Shown one piece after another: positions 57,017-64,000 of a stretch of DNA of 64,000 bases. Position numbers and translations under genes: made by a program. How positions within the stretch are numbered: position 1 is the stretch's first letter; each line of letters starts with the position of its first letter. Origin of the DNA: Halichondria panicea (lineage: Eukaryota; Porifera; Demospongiae; Suberitida; Halichondriidae). The notes beneath the pieces were generated by a model, which saw only the letters and a program-made list of their open reading frames with translations, searched no databases and had not been told where the DNA came from. The DNA lies in NCBI RefSeq assembly GCF_963675165.1, contig NC_087386.1:1786931-1850930 (forward strand), read 5' to 3'.

Positions 57017-59158
57017 ATGATTCTATTTCTAACTGTTCTGCTCATCAGTGACTATTGTGATGCTCTCACTTGTAATCAAACAGGTAAGGCTTAAGCAGAC
57101 ATTTGAAGACTTATTTTCATATTGTATTCCAACCAATTAGCCCTTCCTACACTGTATCGAGGTCTGTGGTTAGATGGTAGTCCAATTACATACAACGATG
57201 TTCTGATCACCTACAGTGCCTTTAGTCTATAGAGTAAATAAACGCAATTTGGTACGTGTTAGTACATAAATGTCAATATTTTGAGATTGGAACATTTCTA
57301 AGAAAATATGATGATACCATTGTGTTGGTGAACAAATTATCTAAAACATATCCAAAAATATTTCCATGGCAACCAAAGGTGGTGGGTATGTGGTGGTTTA
57401 TAAAACACCAACATTTTTCTATAGTGGACAATCACTTAGCGACGGAAAAGACCAATTATTTTCGGCTAATGTATGGAACTTTGGCACAACATTCCTGAAT
57501 AGTTTAGCTAACATATGCATGGTTACGTATAGCTTACATAAGTATACGTACTGATTAATACTCAATTATAGGATATTTTAGGTGCCTTTTCGCTTAGCGA
57601 TGGAACTCAAGCAAATTTGTCGGCTAAGGTCTAATTGTTTTTGCACATTAATTGTTAATAAATTTTCTATCTTTTGATACAAAAAAGTTGTCCAGAAATA
57701 CTTTAGTTCCGGAGATATTTCATGTTACACATATATTTTACGATCACCCCCATTTTTACCTAAAATAATTTCCCACTACAACAAATTTTGGGGAAATATT
57801 TTCAAATAAGGTTGTAGCTTATTTATTCACCTACTACACAATGGTATCAGCACAATTTCTTAGAAATGTTCCAATCTTGAGATACATTTAAGTACAACTA
57901 CTCACTCTGTGATTAAATTTACTCTCAAAGCTGAAGGCACTGTATCCATCAAATTGTACACAGAGAAACATTCTTGCTAGATTCACTTGTGATTACGGTG
58001 TTGTACTGGGTGACGGAACAATCATTCCATCTCCTCCTGATCTCAATAGTTCAAGTTATTTCAGACATTTCATTATTCCACTATTCCAGGTGAAGGATCA
58101 TATGTATGGCAGTGGAAGAGAGACAATAGTATCATGATTCTAGAAAATAATGGGGATTATAGAATCACCATTGAAGACGGAAGCAGAATAACTAAGTTGA
58201 TTATTAACAATCTGGACTTTAGTGATGCTGCTATTATGAATGCATAGCAACAACACACGATGTGGATTTAATGAACTCAACAGTGTATTTAGTGGAGTTT
58301 CCAGGTACCTGGTATATATATTTATGATTAAAAAATTAAATCGCTGTTCCTTAATTCCAGAGCATGTCATTACTACACCTGATGTCAGTGGATATCTACA
58401 GACTGGAGAGGTTACCCTGACCTGTGAGCTCCATGGTTACCAGTCATCACTCTCTCCTCCTGTGTGGCTAAACACAAATGGCAGTGAAACAAATGACTCT
58501 GCCAAATACACTGTGTCCGTGTGTGAAGGAAACAACACCATAATTCTACAGAATGGCACTGTCGTCCCTAGTATCATTTTCAACATCACAATTCACAACC
58601 TTTCATTAGCTGATGGAGGTACCTACACATGTCGTGGTGTCAGAGGAGAGAGTGTCACTCAACTCACAATATTAGAAGGGACTGATCCAAATATGTTATC
58701 ACAAACATGCATTTCCTCGTCTATAGAGGGTGAGTAAACTGTGATTGAGTTTACTTTCATTATATGCTTATTATCAGAAACAATTATAACTTAGTTTCGT
58801 ATTTACTGCAGGTATCACTCCCACTCCATCCCCTGGCAACGAAACTACCACTCGTGTCCCTATAATGAACGAAGCCATTGTCACCATAGCAGCTGCAGTA
58901 GTGACTGTTATTATAGTACTTACAATACTTATCGTCATAATCTTCATCGTTTATCTACTGAGGAAGATCAACAAGATGAAAATACGCTCAACTGAATCTG
59001 TACAAGTACTTAATTCTCTCTCCATACAAGAAAGGGAGGACACCTCAATTTCTGTGCAGGATGTGACATATGAAGAGATTGCCGAAAGAAATGACATGTT
59101 ATTGACAAAGAACGAAGCCTACGTGTGTGTGTCGACTCCTCTAGAAAATAGAAATTAA
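57017..59158 (+). pseudogene. g25: type B receptor interrupted by a transposon
   Basis: Exon 1 is 57017-57083 (ISDYC variant). Exon 2 (57141-58304) is split by the 729-base element at 57214-57942, inserted in the codons for ITYPSNC. After the element the N-domain resumes but is cut near 58080, where HFI is joined directly to the start of Ig1 (GEGSYVWQWKRDN). A two-base loss near 58232 then breaks the end of Ig1. The donor of intron 2 reads GTACCTGG, the only copy without the usual TAA. Exon 3 (58361-58729) and exon 4 (58812-59158) are fully open, with Ig2, TPTPSPGNETTTRVP, helix and tail (SVQDVTYEEIAERND). Non-functional as a full receptor. Confidence 0.85.
57214..57942. mobile_element. 729-base non-autonomous inverted-repeat element, TA target
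   Basis: The ends are CAGTGCCTTTAGTCTATAGA on the left and, reversed, CAGTGCCTTCAGCTTTGAGA on the right; the inverted similarity continues inward (GATTGGAACATTTCTAAGAA on both arms, then GATACCATTGTGT) for well over 100 bases. TA is duplicated at 57212-57213 and 57943-57944; uninterrupted copies read ATCACCTATCCATC with one TA. The small open frames inside do not resemble a transposase to me. Best fit is a long-TIR MITE of a TA-targeting family. Confidence 0.87.
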
Positions 59159-59768
59159 AAATTAACATTTCACTGAGCAGACCTTTAACACTATCCTGTG
59201 TTTGCATACCATTTACCTGATACTTTAATTTTCTCTATCTGTAAAAACATTTTGTGTGTTACGTGTGTACAATAGTAATTCCATTTGAGAAGCAATCTGA
59301 GAATGCTGTTTTATAATAAACCACCTGTTCCTGGGAAACTCACAATAGCGACAAAGACGTCCAAACAGCGAGTTAGACCCCCTGTGGAGATTAAGCCCAA
59401 TGTCATTAGTATGTTAAGTATTTTTGCAAGTTGCAATATTAAATCTATCAACAGATAGTTGACTCATGAACACTGGTGTTTGTGATTGTTTGTCAAACAT
59501 TGACGTTGTTTGTATAAACTTGTCACTGTAGTGTGGGAAATTATTTAAACCATATCATAATTCTCAGTAATACCTCGGTACATTAGTTGTTGACGTCCCT
59601 ATTATGTGCAGATCATTCACTATTCATGCGTAATCCTTCCACTATATAATTTGTTCAATTCTGCATGCCCCCATTCTATATAATGAGTAGATACTGCAAC
59701 TCTTGTACACATATTCATAGCTAAAGTTGTACTAACACAAACTAGCTCTTGCTCTAATCTGAGCAGTC
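59159..59768 (+). promoter_or_regulatory. Intergenic g25-g26
   Basis: AATAAA at 59315-59320, TGACTCA at 59460-59466, TGACGTCC at 59591-59598, then the leader GTACTAACACAAACTAGCTC. A clean example of the full set of shared upstream sites ahead of an intact gene. Confidence 0.55.
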
Positions 59769-61577
59769 ATGATTCTATTTCTAGCTGCTCTGCTCATCAG
59801 TGGCTATTGTGATGCTCTCACTTGTAATCAAACAGGTAAGTTTAGGCAGACATTAGAAAATTTATTTCATGTTGTAATCCAACTGTTTAGTTAACCCTAA
59901 AACGTATCGAGGTCTGTGGTTAGATCGTGATCCTATTACATACAACGATGTTCGGATCACCTATCCATCAAATTGTACACAGAGAAACTTTCTTGCTAGA
60001 TACATCTGTGATTACAGTGTGGTACTGGGTGACGGAGCAATCATTCCATCTCCTCCTGATCTCAATAGTGCAAGTTATTTCAGACATTTCATTGCTTGGA
60101 ACAGAGACTCATTGAATAGTTTTATGGACTTTAACCTCACTACAGCAACGGCTGGGATTACTGCTATAGAACTCAGTTTCTTGAATAGTCCTGCCAATGG
60201 AATCAGTTTGCCAGAATCGAGACTATCTGTTATTGAATATGCCCAAGGCCTTAGTGTTCGAAACGAAACAAGTATTACAACCTGGATATTTGATAATCAA
60301 GATCTGGCTCAGACAGACAACCAAATCAGAACTATTAGCATTCGGCTATTCCCACCACTTAGTGCTGCGAACCTCAGAATTAGGTTCCGATTCACAGTGT
60401 TTTATGATTTTGATTGGTTTTTTCTAAGTGAAGTACGCTTTTGCACAGACCTTCAATCTCCTTTTCAACTTAGGGCTGTAATCCTTCAAACACCATCATC
60501 TATTATTGTTCAGCCAAGTGCAGACGATCTGAAAAGAGGATCAACAGAGTTAATGTGCACTATTTTGGGTGAAGGATTGTACGTATGGCAGTGGAAGAGA
60601 GACAAATCTATAATCATAATAACAGACAACTACACGATCACCATTGGAGACGGAAGCAGAACAACTAAGTTGACGATTAACAATCTGGACTTTAGCGATG
60701 CTTTTAATTATGAATGCATAGCAACAACAACACAGGATGTGGATTTAATGAACTCAACAGTGTATTTAGTGGAGTTTCCAGGTACTTAAATTACTTGATT
60801 GCTTTTCCATTTTGGTATACTCATGCACATACTCACCTATTAAATATATGTCCTTCCTATTTAGAGCATGTCGTTTCCACATCTGGTGTGTGTGGATATC
60901 AGACTGGAGAGGTTACCTTGACCTGTGAGCTCCATGGTTACCAGTCATCACTCTCTCCTCCTGTGTGGCTGGACTTGAATGGCAGTGAAATAACCACCAC
61001 TACAAAATACACTATAACTTTTGGCTCAGGAGGAAACACCATTGTTTTTGAGAATGGCACTGCTATCCCTAGTGTGATTGCCAGTCTTACAATTCGAAAT
61101 CTATCATCAGCCGATGGAGGGAACTACACGTGTCGTGGTGTCAGAGGAGGAGAAAGTGTCACTCAACTTGTGATTGCAGAAGGGACAGTCCCTCCCACTA
61201 CACCACCCCCTCTCACTACACCACCCCCTCCCACTACTGCACTACCTGTGACTACTCAGGGCACGTTAGCATCTAATAATGTTTTGCTACCAACAGTGCA
61301 TGGATTAGTGTCCATAGTAACTATTCTAGTGATTGTATTACTTCTCCTCATTGTATTCATCGTTTACCTACTGAGGAAGAAGATCAACAAGATAATACAT
61401 TCCTTAATACACTCGACTGAAGCTGTACAAGTACCTAATTCTCTCTCCATACAAGAAAGGGAAGACACCTCAATTTCTGTGCAGGATGTGACGTATGAAG
61501 AGATTGCCGAAAGAAGCGTCATATCATTGACAAAGAACGAAGCCTACGTGTGTGTGTCGACTCCTTTAGAAAAATAG
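59769..61577 (+). CDS. g26: intact type A two-Ig membrane receptor
   Basis: Exons 59769-59835, 59891-60781 and 60865-61577 join to 556 residues. The signal peptide has LAALL for LTALL. The N-domain starts VNPKTYRGLWLDRDP, mixing the two class signatures, and lacks one residue near the second cysteine (RYICDYS). Ig1 has a unique C'-D region (KSIIIITDNYTITIGDGS) and ends FNYEC. Ig2 carries LNGSEITTTTKYTITFGSGG. The stalk has two TTPPP-LTTPPPPTT units like g7 and unlike g20, so stalk length varies between copies. Helix, KKINK and tail (DVTYEEIAERSV, EAYVCVSTPLEK) are complete. No lesion seen. The 3' half is close to g7. Confidence 0.88.
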
Positions 61578-62350
61578 ACAGCTAAACTTTTACTGAGCAG
61601 TCCTTTAACTTAATCCTGACTAATTTGTCAATGTCTGTATTTACTATTGTTATGTGCACTTGCATAATTATCCATTTACTGTATACCCTTTACCCTGATA
61701 CGTATAATAATTATGTTGTTCCATTTGAAATGTCTATATATAGCAATCTGAGAATGCTGTTTAATAAATCACCTGTTCCTGGGAAACCCAGAATAGCGAC
61801 GAAGACGTCAAAACAGCTAGTTCTACCCCCCCGTTAGGAGACCCCCTGTGGAGATTAAGCCCAATGTCAAACCAAAGCCTAAAGCCTTGCCTCGAAATAT
61901 TTAAACTTGGATAGCAAACACGTTATTTTAACATTATGTTGAACATTATGTTGAAATCATGATATGTATATAGCTACGTTTAGATGTGTTTTGTTAAGTT
62001 ACGAGAATTGAGCATGCAACAGAGAGATCAGATCATTCATGTACACTAATACTTGTAATTATTTGTCAACATTGAAGTTGTCTGCCGGTGTAAAGTTGCA
62101 TGCCTATTTAGTGTGGCAGATTATGTAAACCATAAAATATTGCGATGTACTTCAGTGCACTGTTGACATAACTATGTCCCGATCACTTCATGTGTGTATG
62201 TTTCCATTCTGCATGCCCCATATTTGTTTATCTATACATGATAAAAAATACTTCCACCCCCTAAACTATATCCGCCTCTCATACCAGTAACCTACATCAC
62301 TATAATTCATAATTATACTGAAGAAGTTGGACCAACAAACTATTACAGTC
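61578..62350 (+). promoter_or_regulatory. Intergenic g26-g27
   Basis: AATAAA at 61763-61768 and the conserved block. From about 61900 it resembles g15-g16, with the leader variant AGAAGTTGGACCAACAAACT. TTGACATAACTATG near 62163 stands where TGACGTCC is found elsewhere. Confidence 0.45.
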
Positions 62351-64000
62351 ATGATTCTATTTCTAACTGCTCTGCTCATCAGTGGCTATTGTGATGCTCT
62401 TACTTGTAATCAAACAGGTGAGCTTAAGCAGACATTTGAAGATTAATGTCATAGTTACCTAATGTTGTAGTGAACCCTCCGACATATCGACGTTTGTGGT
62501 CAGATATTGGGAATGATTACAATGGTGTTCCCATCACCTATCCACCAAATTGTATGCGGCAAAATCTCCATGAAATCTGTGACTACGATGTGGTACTGGG
62601 TGACGGAGCAATCATTCAATTTCCTCCTGATCTCAATAGTTCAAGTTATTTTGAGCATTTCATTGGGATGAGCAACTCAATGAATTTGTATATTGACTTT
62701 GACCTCACTACAGTAATGGCTGGGATTACAGCTATAGAGCTCAGTTTCTTGAACAGTCCTGCCAACAGAATCAGCTTGCCTGATATTACAATATCAGTAG
62801 TTCATTTTGGAACTGTAGCACCTATTGCAAGCTTGATATTTGATAATGAAGATCTGGCTCAGACAGACAACCAAATCAGAACTATTAGTATTCAGCCATT
62901 CAGATCACTTAGTGCTGTGAACCTCAGAATTAGGTTTCAGTTTACAGAATTTCATGATTTTAATTGGGTCTTTCTAAGTGAAGTACGCTTTTGTACAGAC
63001 CTTCAACCAAACTAACAACCAGAAGTAATATTTCAAATGCCACCATCAAACAATATCCAGCCAGATGCAGAGGACCTGAGAAGAGGATCAACAGAGTTAG
63101 TGTGCACTGTTTCCAGTGAAGGTTCGTACACATGGCAGTGGGAGAGAGACAATGCTATAATAGTGAATAAAGGGGACTACAGAATCACCATTGGAGATGG
63201 AAGTAGAACAACTAAGCTGACAATCAATAGTCTAGATTTTATGATGCTGCTGAATATGATGAATGTATGGGAATGACAAGACGATATGCAAATGTCATGA
63301 ACTCAGCAGTGTATGTACTGGAATTTCCAGGTACCTAAACATCTTACCAGGAGTACATTAAGTACTCCTGCTCTTACTTATATACATACTGTTTGTTGCT
63401 GTCTTCCTTTTTTTAGAGCGTGTCATTACTACACCTGACGTCAGTGGATATCTACAGACTGGAGAGGTTACCCTGACCTGTGAGCTCCATGGTTACCAGT
63501 CATCACTCTCTCCTCCTGTGTGGCTAAACACAAATGGCAGTGAAACAAATGACTCTGCCAAATACACTGTGTCCGTGTGTGAAGGAAACAACACCATGAT
63601 TCTACAGAATGGCACTGTCGTCCCTAGTATCATTTTCAACATCACAATTCACAACCTTTCATTAGCTGATGGAGGTACACTGTAAAAACAAATGGGTTGA
63701 AATAACCCATTTTTGGTTGCCTGAATTGCAATTTTGCAATTCAGGCAACCAAAAATGGGTTATTTCAACCAATTTGTTTTTACAGTGTACCTACGCGTGT
63801 CGTGGTGTCAGAGGAGAGAGTGTCACTCAACTCACAATATCAGAAGGGACTGATCCAAACATGTTATCACAAACATGCATTTCCTCGTCTATAGAGGGTG
63901 AGTAAACTGTGATTGAGTTTACTTTCATTATATGCTTATTATCAGAAACAATTATAACTTAGTTTTGTATTTATTACTGCAGGTATCACTCCCACTCCAC
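62351..64000 (+). pseudogene. g27: type B receptor, broken, 3' end outside window
   Basis: Exons are 62351-62417, 62471-63330, 63417-63897 and 63983 to beyond the window. The N-domain is of the VNPPTYRRLWSD class and open. TAA at 63013-63015 replaces TTA in the linker before Ig1 (TDLQPN then stop). A one-base loss near 63240 and three extra bases near 63258 break the end of Ig1. Exon 3 is interrupted at 63678 by a 110-base palindromic element, which adds an in-frame TAA four codons after DGG. The end of Ig2 and the type B linker follow the element. Only the first bases of exon 4 are visible. Confidence 0.83.
63678..63787. mobile_element. 110-base near-perfect palindromic MITE in the Ig2 exon
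   Basis: Left arm CACTGTAAAAACAAATGGGT and right arm ACCAATTTGTTTTTACAGTG are inverted copies; the two halves match over about 54 bases with one difference. TA is duplicated at 63676-63677 and 63788-63789; uninterrupted copies read GGAGGTACCTACACG. The near-perfect symmetry suggests a recent insertion. The CACTGTAAAAA ends and TA target suggest a Tc1/mariner-type origin; the class is an inference. Confidence 0.92.

Noticed and set aside
57256-57498. 80-codon frame inside the 729-base element as a transposase
   Set aside because: Too short, no recognisable catalytic motif, and it overlaps the inverted arms; more likely chance.
1-64000. CRISPR array or bacterial operon reading of the regular repeats
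   Set aside because: Repeats are whole genes with GT-AG introns, signal peptides and AATAAA signals; there are no short spaced identical repeats and no bacterial gene layout.
1-64000. Interpretation as a receptor tyrosine kinase family (as in sponge Ig-containing RTKs)
   Set aside because: No kinase domain follows the helix in any copy; tails are about 65-75 residues and end at a conserved stop.

Overview
The window is a eukaryotic, AT-rich tandem array of one multigene family, all on the + strand. I count 27 gene copies (called g1-g27 here; g1 and g27 are cut by the window edges) plus two 3'-end relics, about one copy per 2.3 kb. Very small GT-AG introns (about 45-110 bases), the compact layout and a receptor-like immunoglobulin (Ig) family suggest an early-branching animal, most likely a demosponge. 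The organism is an inference; no housekeeping gene is present to test it.

Gene plan, read from the exons: exon 1 (67 bases) encodes a signal peptide starting MILFLTALLISGYC. Exon 2 encodes a Cys-containing N-terminal domain of about 190 residues plus a first Ig domain (C..W..DAAxYxC pattern). Exon 3 encodes a second Ig domain. The stalk, membrane helix and tail then follow by one of three routes. Type A: exon 3 runs on through a Pro/Thr-rich stalk, helix and tail. Type B: exon 3 ends after Ig2, and a fourth exon carries a different stalk and helix. Type C: as A, but with a distinct stalk, helix end and KKKS tail. All introns are phase 1, so internal exons are interchangeable modules. Every tail ends with two tyrosine motifs, V-x-YEEI and EAYVCV. 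The first fits both the Src-family SH2 ligand and the ITIM consensus. The likely role is cell-surface recognition with tyrosine-phosphorylation signalling.

Order (type): g1 A partial, g2 B broken, g3 broken and fused to g4 A, g5 B broken, g6 A broken, g7 A intact, relic, g8 B broken, g9 A broken, g10 B intact, g11 B cut before the membrane helix, g12 B broken, g13 C intact, g14 A broken, g15 B intact, g16 B frameshifted in the helix, g17 C intact if a GC donor is used, relic, g18 C broken, g19 C one stop, g20 A one stop, g21 B intact, g22 C intact, g23 A broken, g24 A one frameshift, g25 B broken by a transposon, g26 A intact, g27 B broken by a palindromic element and cut by the window edge.

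Intact copies (g7, g10, g13, g15, g21, g22, g26) encode about 544-560 residues. Intergenic stretches of 0.5-1.1 kb share blocks: a conserved 3' block starting at AATAAA after most A and B genes, bZIP-like motifs (TGACTCA and TGACGTCC) upstream of many genes, and a shared leader just before the ATG. Three inserted elements flanked by TA duplications, several fusion scars and long near-identical segments shared by distant copies show active birth-and-death and recombination. The closest analogy known to me is the Hydractinia Alr allorecognition complex; the similarity is architectural and no orthology is claimed.
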